A stretch of DNA of 51,669 nucleotides. It comes from an uncultured Bacteroidota bacterium. GTDB taxonomy: Bacteria > Bacteroidota > Bacteroidia > JABEUT01. Every line of letters starts with the position of its first letter. Position 1 is the first letter of the stretch. Where the stretch lies: NCBI GenBank assembly GCA_903863935.1, contig CAIPDV010000078.1, positions 1 through 51,669 on the forward strand, written 5' to 3'. Under the pieces are notes generated by a model. That model had not been told where the DNA came from. It saw only the letters and a program-made list of their open reading frames with translations, and searched no databases. Made by a program: the position numbers and the translations under genes. This document shows, in pieces, positions 19,842 through 28,648 of the stretch.

Positions 19842-22571
19842 ATGAAAAAACTACTTACAATCTCATTTTTTACTCTTTATAGCTTATGTAACGGGCAAAT
19901 AATTACAACTATTGCCGGAACCGGTACTTTTGGATTTAGCGGAGATGGTGGACCTGCAATTTCTGCCAATATTACCGGACCAGGTGGTGATGTATTAGTA
20001 GATAATTCAGGCAATGTATTTTTCGACGACCAGGATAATGCTCGAATACGTGAAATTAATACATCCGGCATTATTACCACATTTGCAGGAACCGGAGTTG
20101 CTGGTTATGGCGGCGATGGCGGACCTGCCCTTGCTGCTAAATTCGATCAGAATACCGTTGTTGGTTTTGATTCTTCCAGAAATATGTATGTGGTTGATTA
20201 CAATAATAACCGGATACGAAAAATAAATACTTCAGGCATCGTTTCAACATTTGCAGGAACTGGTGTATCGGGTTATAGTGGTAATGGAGGTGCTGCTACC
20301 TCAGCCCAGTTGAATTGGCCTTGCTGTGTTATTTCAGATGCCGCCGGGAATATTTACATAGCTGATTCATGGAATAATGTAATACGGGAAGTGAATACCT
20401 CCGGAATTATTACCTTATTTGCCGGTACCGGAGTTCCCGGCTATAACGGAGATGGGATAGCTGCAACAACGGCCCAATTAAACCGGCCTTTCCGGATCAT
20501 TTTCGATAAGCAATGGAACATGTATGTGGCTGATGCATTTAACAACAGGATACGAAAAATCAATACTTCCGGCATCATTTCCACCTTTGCAGGAACCGGA
20601 GCTGCAGGGTATAATGGTGATGGAATACCTGCAAATACAGCCCAACTAAACGAACCTTATGGTGTATGTGTAGATACTGCAGGAATTGTTTACATAGCTG
20701 ATTCGTATAACAACAGGATACGGGAAGTTAATTCTTCAGGAACTATTACCACATTGGCAGGCACTGGTGTTGGTGGGTACGGAGGTGATGGCGGACCGGC
20801 GAATGCAGCCCAAATTAACTGGCCAGTTGGCGTTAGTTGCCGCTATTGTAATATTTATGTAGATGACTGGAATAATTACCGGATACGGATGATTTCCAAT
20901 GACCTTAAAGTGGTCGCATCTAAAGACACAATTTGTGCCGGAGACAGTGTTTCGCTTATTGCTTCCGGGGCAACTTCTTATTTATGGACACCATCCACAG
21001 GGCTTTCCTGCACTACCTGTGCTAACCCCATTGCGTCTCCAACAGTCACCACTACTTATACAGTTAAATGCGGATGCGCCACAGCCCAGATAAAAATCAC
21101 AGTAGGTTCATTGCAGTCAGTATCTTTAACCGGAAAGGATACTCTTTGTTCAGGTACCACTACCACTTTAAAAGCATCTGGAGGAACAAGCTATTTTTGG
21201 AGCACAGGTTCAACTACTGATACAATTTCACCTACGCCCATAACCACTACTATATATAAAGTGAAGATCACGAATGGCGGATGTTCCTTAGATACATCCA
21301 TTACCGTAGTAGTAAATCCGTCTCCTTCACTCACTTTAAATCAAAATGCATACACAATTTGTGGTGGCGATACTTTATTTTTTAATGTTACAGGAGCAAC
21401 AACATATAGCTGGTCTCCTACTACTGGATTAAGTTGCACGAATTGTCCCAATCCTATTGCAACGCCTACAGTAAGCACCACTTATATTGTTACAGGCTCT
21501 GATGCCGGTGGCTGCAGCAGTACAAAGAACATAAATGTAACGGTTTCATCGCCTCCTGTGCTGGCTTCTATTCCGGATGTAACAACTTGTTCAGGCGGCG
21601 TAGTTACGCTTGCTGCTAATGTGCTATCTGGCAATGGAGGAACTTATACATGGCTTCCAGGCGGTTCTTCAAACCCGACAATCACGGTTACCCCAAATAC
21701 TACCACCACCTATACCGTTCAATACACGAATGGGTGCGGAACAGTTTCAACTACTGTAACTGTTTTTGTTAATCCTATACCCACACCATCTTTCAGTGCT
21801 GATGTTACACAAGGATGCGCCCCATTATGTGTTCAGTTCCGGGACTTATGCGCAACCTCATCAAAAATTACCCAATGGAGGTGGGCCTTTGGAAACGGCG
21901 ATACTGTTAATGAGGAAAGCCCCGCTTATTGTTATCCGGATACAGGCACTTTTACTGCTTCTCTTACCATTGTTACCAATACCGGCTGTAGTGCTACATT
22001 ACAAATCGACCAAATGATTAAGGTTTATAGCAAGCCTGTTGCAAATTTTACTTTCTCCCCACAACCTGTTACTATTTTAGCTCCTACTGTTCAATTTACC
22101 GACAAGTCATACGATGCTTACGGCATAGCATTTTGGATATGGGGATTTAATGATGCCGGAGATTCCATAAGTAATTTACGAAACCCAAGCCATACATACC
22201 ATGACACGGGTACTTATTGCCCTATGTTAGTAATTGAAAACATTAAAGGATGTGTTGATACTATAACCGAATGCTTTCATGTTGATCCAATATTTGCCCT
22301 TTATATTCCGGATGCCTTCACCCCTAACGGTGATGGACTGAATGATGTTTTTCAACCTAAGGGGGTTTATGTAAAGAGTTTCGAAATGTATATCTATGAC
22401 AGATGGGGTATGGAAATTTTCCATACCAAGGATATAAACCAGGGTTGGAACGGAACCATGCATAGTGGGTCAACAATTGTGCAGGAGGACAGCTACGTTT
22501 ATAAAATTATTGCTACTGATTGGAGCAATGTTCAACATTCCTATGTTGGGCAATTTACTTTAACCAAGTAA
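19842..22571 (+). CDS. Secreted NHL-repeat/Ig-like protein with T9SS type B sorting domain
   Basis: Large surface or secreted protein of 909 residues. I start it at 19842, where the signal peptide MKKLLTISFFTLYSLCNGQ begins; the frame opens at 19716 but that stretch lacks signal-peptide character. Residues about 20-360 hold six NHL blades (for example FAGTGVAGYGGDGGPA followed by YVVDYNNNRIRKI), a predicted six-bladed beta-propeller. Next come three Ig-like repeats with CSGTTTTLKASGGTSYFWS-type cores and two PKD-like domains (FRDLCATSSKITQWRWAFGNGD). The C-terminus FTPNGDGLNDVFQPKG...YDRWG is a T9SS type B (CHU_C-like) sorting domain. The gene sits alone between two copies of a 44-bp direct repeat. 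Confidence 0.92.
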   Translation: MKKLLTISFFTLYSLCNGQIITTIAGTGTFGFSGDGGPAISANITGPGGDVLVDNSGNVFFDDQDNARIREINTSGIITTFAGTGVAGYGGDGGPALAAKFDQNTVVGFDSSRNMYVVDYNNNRIRKINTSGIVSTFAGTGVSGYSGNGGAATSAQLNWPCCVISDAAGNIYIADSWNNVIREVNTSGIITLFAGTGVPGYNGDGIAATTAQLNRPFRIIFDKQWNMYVADAFNNRIRKINTSGIISTFAGTGAAGYNGDGIPANTAQLNEPYGVCVDTAGIVYIADSYNNRIREVNSSGTITTLAGTGVGGYGGDGGPANAAQINWPVGVSCRYCNIYVDDWNNYRIRMISNDLKVVASKDTICAGDSVSLIASGATSYLWTPSTGLSCTTCANPIASPTVTTTYTVKCGCATAQIKITVGSLQSVSLTGKDTLCSGTTTTLKASGGTSYFWSTGSTTDTISPTPITTTIYKVKITNGGCSLDTSITVVVNPSPSLTLNQNAYTICGGDTLFFNVTGATTYSWSPTTGLSCTNCPNPIATPTVSTTYIVTGSDAGGCSSTKNINVTVSSPPVLASIPDVTTCSGGVVTLAANVLSGNGGTYTWLPGGSSNPTITVTPNTTTTYTVQYTNGCGTVSTTVTVFVNPIPTPSFSADVTQGCAPLCVQFRDLCATSSKITQWRWAFGNGDTVNEESPAYCYPDTGTFTASLTIVTNTGCSATLQIDQMIKVYSKPVANFTFSPQPVTILAPTVQFTDKSYDAYGIAFWIWGFNDAGDSISNLRNPSHTYHDTGTYCPMLVIENIKGCVDTITECFHVDPIFALYIPDAFTPNGDGLNDVFQPKGVYVKSFEMYIYDRWGMEIFHTKDINQGWNGTMHSGSTIVQEDSYVYKIIATDWSNVQHSYVGQFTLTK

Positions 22572-22612
22572 TTCCATAAACAATCACCCATATTGTCTCC
22601 TGTATTTTGCTA

Positions 22613-22656
22613 AGTAATCATTGCAGGTTTCTTTTTTGGAGGTGCGAAGATAGGCT
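22613..22656. repeat. 44-bp direct repeat, copy 2
   Basis: Exact second copy of 19641-19684 in the same orientation, 2972 bases away start to start. Here it lies between the NHL/Ig-like gene and the HEPN gene. It carries a displaced copy of the ABC-F promoter, leader and first codons that leads into no gene on its own strand. Confidence 0.9.
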
Positions 22657-22676
22657 ATTCAGGGGAACGAGATAGT

Positions 22677-23642
22677 CTAAAATCCCCGCATATTTAAATC
22701 TTCAAATAGTTTTTCTTTTGACAATTCAGGCCTATTACAATAATTAATAGCTTTTCTAACTTTATCGCAAAGGTCCAAATAGTCTTTGACTAAATCTCCG
22801 TTATATTCACCGCCATGTACAATTGAATTTCTCATATTATACAACTTCTTAATTCTTGCATAATTCTCTTTAAATTGCTCCTTATTCTTGGATAGAATAA
22901 TTGATAAGTGCCTCGCTATTGTATGTGCAATTTGATCCTTGCCCAGATTAAATAAACTCTCTAAACATGTCATCAGCGTTATAAACCTTATCCTTCCATC
23001 AGGAATGTCATATACGATATTGAAATTTTTAATAGCGAGCTCTGTTAATGAGTTCGATTCATACTTCGCTTTCAATATCTTCGATAATTTCTTTTTGTCT
23101 TCTGTATTTACACCATAATTCCCTAAAGATCCGCTGGAAAGTTCCGTTTTTCTAAATGAAATTTGGCGTGTACCTGATGTAATTTGAAAGTATTGGCTAC
23201 ATCGGATTTCTCCTGCTTTATATAATCTTAATTGAAGCAAAAGGTCAGAAACAAAAGAGTAAAAAGCAGTGTGTATTTCCATCTCAACAATAAAATCATT
23301 TGCTTCTGTTATTTTAAACTTATCTATTTTTTCTAAAAGGATAATTTCTGGATATTCTAAATTCAAAAAATGCATCTGCCCGAAAACCGGACTATGAACA
23401 ATTGCATGATGTAATTCATGAGATATTCCATGTTGTTTCCTTCCAATGATAATTGTTAAAGGTCGCTGGGAACTTTTAGGAACATTTAGTATCTCTGAAT
23501 AATTTTTTTCAAACTCTGAAGCGTCAACACATAAAAAACGATAACCAAATTTTTCAATTGCAGGGTTCAATTCAAGAATCGACCTATCAGTATTAATGAT
23601 ATGGGCATAAGCCTCCATTGTATACTTTCCTCGATTTAACAT
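22677..23642 (-). CDS. Apea-like HEPN domain protein
   Basis: A 321-residue soluble protein. The C-terminal ~130 residues fit an Apea-like HEPN domain: a helical region from about 200 (LAIKNFNIVYDIPDGRIRFI, LESLFNLG) leads to the RxxxxH motif RNSIVHGGEY (Arg271, His276). In HEPN RNases this motif forms the catalytic site. The N-terminal ~190 residues are unrecognised; a HELHHA stretch (75-80) superficially resembles a metalloprotease motif but lacks the full HExxH. HEPN proteins are common toxins and antiphage effectors. It is divergent from a VapBC-like pair, with both promoters in an 82-base gap. A defence role is inference. Confidence 0.75.
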   Translation of the reverse strand: MLNRGKYTMEAYAHIINTDRSILELNPAIEKFGYRFLCVDASEFEKNYSEILNVPKSSQRPLTIIIGRKQHGISHELHHAIVHSPVFGQMHFLNLEYPEIILLEKIDKFKITEANDFIVEMEIHTAFYSFVSDLLLQLRLYKAGEIRCSQYFQITSGTRQISFRKTELSSGSLGNYGVNTEDKKKLSKILKAKYESNSLTELAIKNFNIVYDIPDGRIRFITLMTCLESLFNLGKDQIAHTIARHLSIILSKNKEQFKENYARIKKLYNMRNSIVHGGEYNGDLVKDYLDLCDKVRKAINYCNRPELSKEKLFEDLNMRGF

Positions 23643-23646
23643 AATT

Positions 23647-23654
23647 CAAATATA
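23647..23654 (-). promoter_or_regulatory. TAnnTTTG -7 promoter element of the HEPN gene
   Basis: Reads TATATTTG on the minus strand, only four bases upstream of the start codon at 23642. The predicted mRNA would be leaderless or nearly so. Confidence 0.6.
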
Positions 23655-23712
23655 AGTTTATATTTCCTTCCCCTGCTGGGCTGCCTTATTGGTTAAATTA
23701 ATTATTTTTCCC

Positions 23713-23720
23713 TATCTTTG
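23713..23720 (+). promoter_or_regulatory. TAnnTTTG -7 promoter element of the toxin-antitoxin pair
   Basis: TATCTTTG lies four bases before ATG 23725. The longer in-frame start at 23689 lies upstream of the promoter, so 23725 is the likely start and the mRNA nearly leaderless. Confidence 0.65.
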
Positions 23721-23724
23721 CACT

Positions 23725-23910
23725 ATGAAACAAGTAACTTTAAACATACCCGACAACAAGTTTGAAGCATTTATGCAAACCATAAAGGACTTTGCATTTA
23801 TTAAACCTGCTCATAAAAAGGCTCACTCTGCCAAAAACAGAAAATTTACTGTTATTGAATTAAAGAATAAAGATTTCAAATTCAACAGGGACGAGTTAAA
23901 TGAAAGATAA
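23725..23910 (+). CDS. Putative antitoxin, DUF2683-like
   Basis: A 61-residue protein starting MKQVTLNIPDNKFEAFMQT. It has a short N-terminal beta strand and a helix, then a Lys-rich middle and an ELKNKDFKFNRDEL tail. The N-terminus resembles small Bacteroidota antitoxins of the DUF2683 type, which bind DNA with a ribbon-helix-like start and block the toxin with the tail. Its last 11 bases overlap the start of the PIN-domain toxin gene, the coupled arrangement typical of toxin-antitoxin operons. The family assignment is from memory; the operon logic is visible. Confidence 0.75.
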   Translation: MKQVTLNIPDNKFEAFMQTIKDFAFIKPAHKKAHSAKNRKFTVIELKNKDFKFNRDELNER

Positions 23911-24307
23911 GTGCTTTGTTGATTCCAATATTTTAATTTACGCCCATACTAACCTTGATTTAAAAAAGCAAGGTACTTCTCAAGCCCTTTTAAAATCTGA
24001 AAACTTAGTTATTAGTGTTCAGGTTCTAAATGAACTTGTGAGTGTATTCAGAAAGAAGTTCAACAAGGATTGGAAGAGCATAGGAAAAATTATTGCCGAA
24101 ACAACAGAATACTTTACAATATCCCCAATTACTGAGGAAACCGTTAACAGGGCAATTAAGCTTTCAATAAAGTACGAATATTCTTATTACGATTCTTTAA
24201 TTATCGCTTCTGCATTAGAAAGTAATTGCAAAACACTTTACTCCGAAGACCTTCATCATACCCAGATAATAGACAAATCACTGACTATTATTAATCCGTT
24301 GAAATAA
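23900..24307 (+). CDS. PIN-domain ribonuclease toxin (VapC-like)
   Basis: A 135-residue PIN-domain protein, the fold of VapC toxins that cut RNA using a metal ion. The conserved acidic residues are present: Asp8 in FVDSNILIYAH, Glu45 in VLNELVSVF, Asp98 in SYYDSLIIASAL, and Glu116-Asp117 in YSEDLHH. Length and motif spacing are typical. The start overlaps the antitoxin gene by 11 bases, implying translational coupling, and the antitoxin comes first as usual. The RNA target cannot be read from sequence. Confidence 0.92.
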   Translation: MKDKCFVDSNILIYAHTNLDLKKQGTSQALLKSENLVISVQVLNELVSVFRKKFNKDWKSIGKIIAETTEYFTISPITEETVNRAIKLSIKYEYSYYDSLIIASALESNCKTLYSEDLHHTQIIDKSLTIINPLK

Positions 24308-24400
24308 ATAGCCCAACCCCATTTCGTGGCTCTTGTTTAGGCACTCCCCCTCCCCCAAAAAAGATTTACATATATCACAGGTTTGAAAATTGGCATTGTA

Positions 24401-24408
24401 TACTTTTG
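24401..24408 (+). promoter_or_regulatory. TAnnTTTG -7 promoter element
   Basis: TACTTTTG lies 32 bases before the ATG of the FMN-reductase gene at 24441. Confidence 0.6.
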
Positions 24409-24440
24409 TACCTTGTTAATTCTAAAAATAACTTGTTTAT

Positions 24441-25007
24441 ATGTATAACCTGAAAATAATTACGTCCACGGTGCGCCCCGGAAGAAAAGGCCCTATAGTA
24501 GCTGATTGGATAGTGAACCATGCAAAAAAAACGGAAGATTTTAATGTAGAACTTTTAGATCTTGGCATCATAAACCTGCCAATGATGGATGAAGCCAATC
24601 ATCCGCTGATGAAAAAATACCAACATGAACATACCAAAAAGTGGTGTGCATCTATCGACGAAGCAGATGCATTTATTTTTGTAACCGCTGAATATGATTA
24701 TAACTACCCTGCTCCATTAAGAAATGCTATAGAATATCTTGCGCTTGAATGGCAATATAAGGCGGCAGGCATTGTGAGTTATGGAGGGGTTTCTTCTGGC
24801 ACAAGGGCAGCTAACAGCTTGAAATCAGACCTTGCCACCATGAAAATAATTCCATTATCGGAAGCTGTTCATATTCCTTTTTTCAGCCAGTTTATTGTCG
24901 ATGGAAAATTCGTTCCAAATGAAATATCCCTTAAATCTGCGGATACCATGATGAAGGAATTATTGCGCTGGACAAAAGGGTTGAAAGCTATACGGGAGAA
25001 TAAATAA
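24441..25007 (+). CDS. NADPH-dependent FMN reductase family protein
   Basis: Flavodoxin-fold oxidoreductase of 188 residues. The N-terminus IITSTVRPGRKGPIVADWI is the phosphate-binding loop for FMN, and TAEYDYNYPAPLRNAIEYL is the second conserved FMN contact. SYGGVSSGTRAANSLK completes the fold. Relatives reduce FMN, quinones, azo dyes or chromate with NAD(P)H, and the physiological substrate is usually unknown. Length is normal. The gene is monocistronic with its own promoter. Confidence 0.92.
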   Translation: MYNLKIITSTVRPGRKGPIVADWIVNHAKKTEDFNVELLDLGIINLPMMDEANHPLMKKYQHEHTKKWCASIDEADAFIFVTAEYDYNYPAPLRNAIEYLALEWQYKAAGIVSYGGVSSGTRAANSLKSDLATMKIIPLSEAVHIPFFSQFIVDGKFVPNEISLKSADTMMKELLRWTKGLKAIRENK

Positions 25008-25117
25008 CTTCTACCAATCCACAACACGTTAGCCTACAAATAAAAGAGCTTTCTTTTTGATGACATTAATCACAACCTTCTTTGATTACACTCATTATCC
25101 ATAGGCTATACAATACG

Positions 25118-25125
25118 TAACTTTG
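25118..25125 (+). promoter_or_regulatory. TAnnTTTG -7 promoter element
   Basis: TAACTTTG lies 40 bases before the ATG of the small membrane-protein gene at 25166. Confidence 0.55.
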
Positions 25126-25165
25126 TATTAGATAATGCAATGTACTCACCAATTAAACCTTAAGC

Positions 25166-25375
25166 ATGAACTTTTTCAAAATGAAAACAACCTGGTCGAA
25201 TGCCGAGCTAATACCCTTAAAGCTTTGCATTGCTTCGGCCTATATTCTTTTAGGTGGTTACTTCCATAGTTTTTTTGGCAACTATTATATTCCGCTAATA
25301 ATACTGTTCGGTATCACCGTAATTTGGTCGGTGTATCTTTGGATCAGTAAAATGAAATCGGATAACAAAAGCTGA
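25166..25375 (+). CDS. Small two-helix membrane protein
   Basis: A 69-residue protein with two hydrophobic helices (about 19-33 and 39-60: LCIASAYILLGGYFHSFFG, IPLIILFGITVIWSVYLWI) and a basic C-terminal tail (SKMKSDNKS). The pattern is that of a small inner-membrane protein with both ends cytoplasmic. A consensus promoter upstream supports expression. I do not recognise a family, and neighbours give no clear clue. Confidence 0.65.
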   Translation: MNFFKMKTTWSNAELIPLKLCIASAYILLGGYFHSFFGNYYIPLIILFGITVIWSVYLWISKMKSDNKS

Positions 25376-25407
25376 CCTACTAAGCCCTGCTAAGTCCCTA
25401 AACTGCA

Positions 25408-25444
25408 TAAAAAAAGCACCCAATATCTTTCAATAAAGGATGCT
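25408..25444 (-). terminator. Intrinsic terminator of the RRM protein gene
   Basis: On the minus strand AGCATCC (25444-25438) pairs with GGGTGCT (25421-25415) using one G-T pair, and seven T residues follow (25414-25408). It lies just past the RRM gene stop codon. Confidence 0.75.
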
Positions 25445-25477
25445 GTTGTGTTTCCTTGTTAAGGAACGGTTAAGAAA

Positions 25478-25816
25478 TTACCACTTCTTGTCGTAGTCTC
25501 TTCTTCCACCGCCTCCGCCGCCGCTATAACCGCCGCCGCCTGAGTTCCTGTCTCTTCCGCCTCCGCCTTCAGTGCGTGGTTTTGCAACCGATACTGAAAT
25601 GCTTCTGCCGTCGTGCTCACTTTCGTTAAGTGCTTCGATTGCTTTGTGTCCTTCTTCATCATTTGGCATCTCTACAAAGCCAAATCCTCTGGACTTACCT
25701 GTAAATTTATCTGTAATGATTTTGCTTGAGTTAACTGTGCCATACTGTTGAAACAACTGATTTAAAGAATCTTCACTGAACTTGAAACTTAAATTTGACA
25801 CGAAAATGTTTACCAT
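25478..25816 (-). CDS. RRM-domain RNA-binding protein
   Basis: A 112-residue glycine-rich RNA-binding protein. A single RRM carries RNP2 (IFVSNLSF, residues 4-11) and RNP1 (KSRGFGFVEM, 41-50). A low-complexity Gly/Arg/Asp tail follows (repeated GGGG and RRDYD). It resembles the small cold-inducible RNA-binding proteins of cyanobacteria and Bacteroidota, which act as RNA chaperones. I use ATG 25816; the frame extends further upstream but that stretch is not RRM-like and lies past the promoter octamer. A terminator follows at 25408-25444. Confidence 0.93.
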   Translation of the reverse strand: MVNIFVSNLSFKFSEDSLNQLFQQYGTVNSSKIITDKFTGKSRGFGFVEMPNDEEGHKAIEALNESEHDGRSISVSVAKPRTEGGGGRDRNSGGGGYSGGGGGGRRDYDKKW

Positions 25817-25843
25817 AAAAATTAATATAAATTGATTAAGATA

Positions 25844-25851
25844 CAAAGATA
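25844..25851 (-). promoter_or_regulatory. TAnnTTTG -7 promoter element of the RRM gene
   Basis: Reads TATCTTTG on the minus strand, 27 bases upstream of the start codon at 25816. It sets the short form of the protein as the likely product. Confidence 0.65.
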
Positions 25852-26117
25852 CGTTATTTAGTTGACAAAAAACACTTTTTTCTTGTTTTATTCCATTTAT
25901 GTCCAGAAAATTATTTTTCTCAGGAATTACACTTCCTGAAAACAACGCCTAACCCAATCCGTTTCAAGCCATCACAGCACCTTCTGGAGAGGACACTTAC
26001 CAAAATAGGTGCTTCTTCCATATTGTTGACTTTTTATAGTCAACTTTCTTTCAAAACATACCATTTTAATGAACAGACCTTCCAATGAAGCGTTATTTTT
26101 TATGTGCAACAATATAT

Positions 26118-26125
26118 TACATTTG
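26118..26125 (+). promoter_or_regulatory. TAnnTTTG -7 promoter element
   Basis: TACATTTG lies 31 bases before the ATG of the lipoprotein gene at 26157. Confidence 0.6.
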
Positions 26126-26156
26126 CTAATCAAACACCAAATACAACCTCATAACT

Positions 26157-26510
26157 ATGAAAAAATCAATACTTTCCATTTCCTCCATTGCACTTTTAAG
26201 CCTTGCAGCCTGCAACCAGCCCGAAGCACCTAAAGCTCCTGCCGTTCCGCATAACTGGGAGTTAACCATAACTCCCCATACTTCTATGCACGCCCTTGAC
26301 AGCGTTTCGCAAGCCTGGAAAAAAGACAGTATTGGTTTCACCATTTCCAAACTGGAATATAATGATGCCTGGAAACTGATTAAAGTAAAGGGCGCATTAA
26401 CCTGCCTGAAGAAAGGCACCCACGTTAGCGGAACCTTTGGTTCAGACAGCCTGGTATCTTATACTATTAAAATGGATGACAGTCCAAGTGTAGAAATAAA
26501 AGGAAAATAA
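26157..26510 (+). CDS. Putative lipoprotein, unknown function
   Basis: A 117-residue protein with a signal peptide ending in the lipobox LAAC (Cys19). A Pro/Ala-rich linker (QPEAPKAPAVPH) and a compact strand-rich domain of about 85 residues follow. The domain contains VKGALTCLKKGTHVSGTFGS and I do not recognise it. The gene has its own promoter and is convergent with the PD40-NHL gene, with 11 bases between the stop codons. Confidence 0.7.
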   Translation: MKKSILSISSIALLSLAACNQPEAPKAPAVPHNWELTITPHTSMHALDSVSQAWKKDSIGFTISKLEYNDAWKLIKVKGALTCLKKGTHVSGTFGSDSLVSYTIKMDDSPSVEIKGK

Positions 26511-26521
26511 GCCCGCGTTAA

Positions 26522-28630
26522 TTACTTCGCTTTCACCTGGTTTTTCACCTTCCTTACCCTGAAATTCAGCACATCAAGTATATAACTATTGCCCTCGTTA
26601 TCTACAGCCACATCAAACGGGTAGTGAACTTCTGCCTTTATGGCACGGCCACCGTCGCCATTGTACCCTGGTATTTTGGAACCTGCAATGGTGTACATCA
26701 TATTTGTCGATACATTTATGCACATGGCCCTGGCATTACCCGGATCCATCACATACACATTCCCTGCATGATCGGTACAAATTCCGGCGGGGTTATCCAG
26801 TTCTATTTTCCGGCGGTCAACCGAATCGCCATTATAGCCTGCTTTTCCGGTTCCGGCAAAGTCTGAAATGATCCCGTATTTATTCACCTTACGAATTATG
26901 TGATTGTTTCCGTCTGAGATATAAACATTGCCAAATCTATCAACCGCCACACTAAACGGATTATTGAGCTGCGCCTTGTTTGCCGGGCCATCATTACCCG
27001 AAAAACCCTTTCTTCCCGTACCTGCAAAAGTAGATATCAGGCCTGTTGCCTTGCTTACTTTGCGAACCACATTGTCTGCTGCATCGGCAATAAATACATT
27101 ACCGGAATCATCAATATCAAGGCCAACAGGATAAAGCAACCTTGCATTTCTAGCTATATCTCCATCTCCCCCATATCCCGGAAAACCAGTACCTGCAACG
27201 GTGGTTAATTTATTGGTAGCAAAAGCGATCTTTTTAACCATTACATTTCCGGCATCGCAGAAATATACATTGTGGCCGGCGTCAACCTTTATCCCGGTTG
27301 GGTAAAAAATGTTTGCATCTATCGCTTTAACACCGTCTTCACTCGAGCCTCTAACCCCGGTTCCGGCAATGGTTGCTATTTTTCCGGTTGCGGCATACAC
27401 CTTTCGTATGCGGTTGTTTTTAGAATCAGAGATATACAAATTAAGGGAATCATCAATTGCAATTCCATTGGCGGTATCAAACGAAGCAATAATAGCAGGG
27501 CCTCCGTCACCCTTGAAACCCGGTTTTCCATTTCCAACAACCGAACGTATCACCCCATTGGTAGGCACTACGAATGATTTCCAATGAACTTCCGACATAC
27601 CAAGGTTATTAGCTGAATCCACCTTCATGGATACCACAGATGTTACTTTTTTATCCGGAGCTGTTACGCCTGGTTGTGTTGGCATTGCAACCGTATCTTT
27701 CTTTACAGCCAACGCAACTGCTGTAGTATTTGTAGCGACAGGCTTTACTGTGTTTCCACTATTGGTATTGGGTTTTACTTCCAGTTCTTCATCATTTCCA
27801 TCAGGTACAATTAGCTTAGGATTAACCGAAGCAGTTGCCGTTGAAAGATCTGCCTTTTTAACTGTATCTGCTTTTATGGTTGGAGATACCACTACCAGTG
27901 GAGCAGAAGTTTTTAAGGGAGTTACGGGTTTCTCCAAGGCAACTTTCCGAGCAGTATCTTTTATTGGAGTTTTAGGCTTTGGCGTATTTTTTATGGTGGT
28001 TATTTTAGTTGCATTTGCAGTTACAAGCAGGGCTTTTGTTGTATCTACATTCACATCCATACGCGCCACTTTATTTACATAATTGGAAAGCAGAATATTG
28101 TCCGAATCTTTAGATGCGCTTCTTGTTAAAACAATTTTAGGTGTATGCAGGACCGTACTTACTTTATAAACATCTACAAGGCCTTCGGGAGAAGAACGGG
28201 TAGATGAAAAGTAGGCTGTACTGCCCGAAGAATCAGGAATGAAGAGAAAATCGTCATCGGGTGAATTGATAGGGAAGTTAAGATTCTCCGGTTCACTCCA
28301 GCTATTGCTGTCTTCATCGTAATGCGATTTATATACATCATATCCACCCAGGCTGTTATGCCCCTGCGAACTGAAATAAAGAACTTTATTTTTCGCGTCA
28401 TAATAGGGATAGTCCTCATCAAATGAAGTATTGATGATACTTCCAAGACTTACAGGCAAACTCCAGCTTCCGTCAGGTTGCTTCGTCCGCATGAAAATAT
28501 CTTTTCCGTTTTTAGTGTTCTCACCATAACTGGAAAAAAAAATATATTTTTTTCCGTGTGCCGAAAATATGAGTGAATTAAGATTGTGCTTTTTGTCTTC
28601 CGCACTTTTCAGGTCATCGGGTTCATGCAC
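26522..28630 (-). CDS. PD40 and NHL-repeat protein, C-terminal part of an interrupted gene
   Basis: This 702-codon segment encodes WD40-like PD40 repeats (residues about 10-130: IFFSSYGENTKNGKDIFM, LYFSSQGHNSLGGYDVYK). A long Thr/Lys/Ala-rich linker (about 180-345) and six NHL blades follow (for example VAGTGFPGYGGDGDIA then VFIADAADNVVRKV). It has no signal peptide of its own. It continues in the same frame from the TPR segment at 28646-29200, separated only by a TAA and five codons. The whole would be an exported TPR-PD40-NHL protein of about 892 residues. Reinitiation at GTG 28630, behind the SD-like GGAGGG, is possible but would give a non-exported product. Most likely it is part of a nonsense-mutated gene. 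Confidence 0.8.
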   Translation of the reverse strand: MHEPDDLKSAEDKKHNLNSLIFSAHGKKYIFFSSYGENTKNGKDIFMRTKQPDGSWSLPVSLGSIINTSFDEDYPYYDAKNKVLYFSSQGHNSLGGYDVYKSHYDEDSNSWSEPENLNFPINSPDDDFLFIPDSSGSTAYFSSTRSSPEGLVDVYKVSTVLHTPKIVLTRSASKDSDNILLSNYVNKVARMDVNVDTTKALLVTANATKITTIKNTPKPKTPIKDTARKVALEKPVTPLKTSAPLVVVSPTIKADTVKKADLSTATASVNPKLIVPDGNDEELEVKPNTNSGNTVKPVATNTTAVALAVKKDTVAMPTQPGVTAPDKKVTSVVSMKVDSANNLGMSEVHWKSFVVPTNGVIRSVVGNGKPGFKGDGGPAIIASFDTANGIAIDDSLNLYISDSKNNRIRKVYAATGKIATIAGTGVRGSSEDGVKAIDANIFYPTGIKVDAGHNVYFCDAGNVMVKKIAFATNKLTTVAGTGFPGYGGDGDIARNARLLYPVGLDIDDSGNVFIADAADNVVRKVSKATGLISTFAGTGRKGFSGNDGPANKAQLNNPFSVAVDRFGNVYISDGNNHIIRKVNKYGIISDFAGTGKAGYNGDSVDRRKIELDNPAGICTDHAGNVYVMDPGNARAMCINVSTNMMYTIAGSKIPGYNGDGGRAIKAEVHYPFDVAVDNEGNSYILDVLNFRVRKVKNQVKAK

Positions 28631-28645
28631 CAGGCTCCCTCCTAT

Positions 28646-28648
28646 TTA
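28646..28648 (-). other. In-frame TAA interrupting the TPR-PD40-NHL gene
   Basis: On the minus strand the codons read CAG TAA ATA GGA GGG AGC CTG GTG, so coding resumes in the same frame after the stop. Relatives with the same TPR-PD40 layout have a continuous (D/E)IGG-type stretch here, so one base change from a sense codon such as CAA, GAA or AAA would create this stop. Confidence 0.75.

Noticed and set aside
19900-20900. Possible DNA tandem-repeat array or CRISPR-like pattern
   Set aside because: The periodicity follows the six NHL protein blades, and the repeats vary at codon third positions and beyond. There are no uniform repeats and spacers.
22899-23422. Metalloprotease suggestion for the HEPN-domain protein from the HELHHA stretch
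   Set aside because: A zincin motif needs HExxH. Here the spacing gives HELHH with His at the right place, but the surrounding sequence is polar and no distal ligand is evident, so I do not use it as evidence.
28631-28648. Possible frameshift between the TPR and PD40 parts
   Set aside because: Both parts are in the same phase with one TAA and five sense codons between them, so a point nonsense change, not an insertion or deletion, explains the break.
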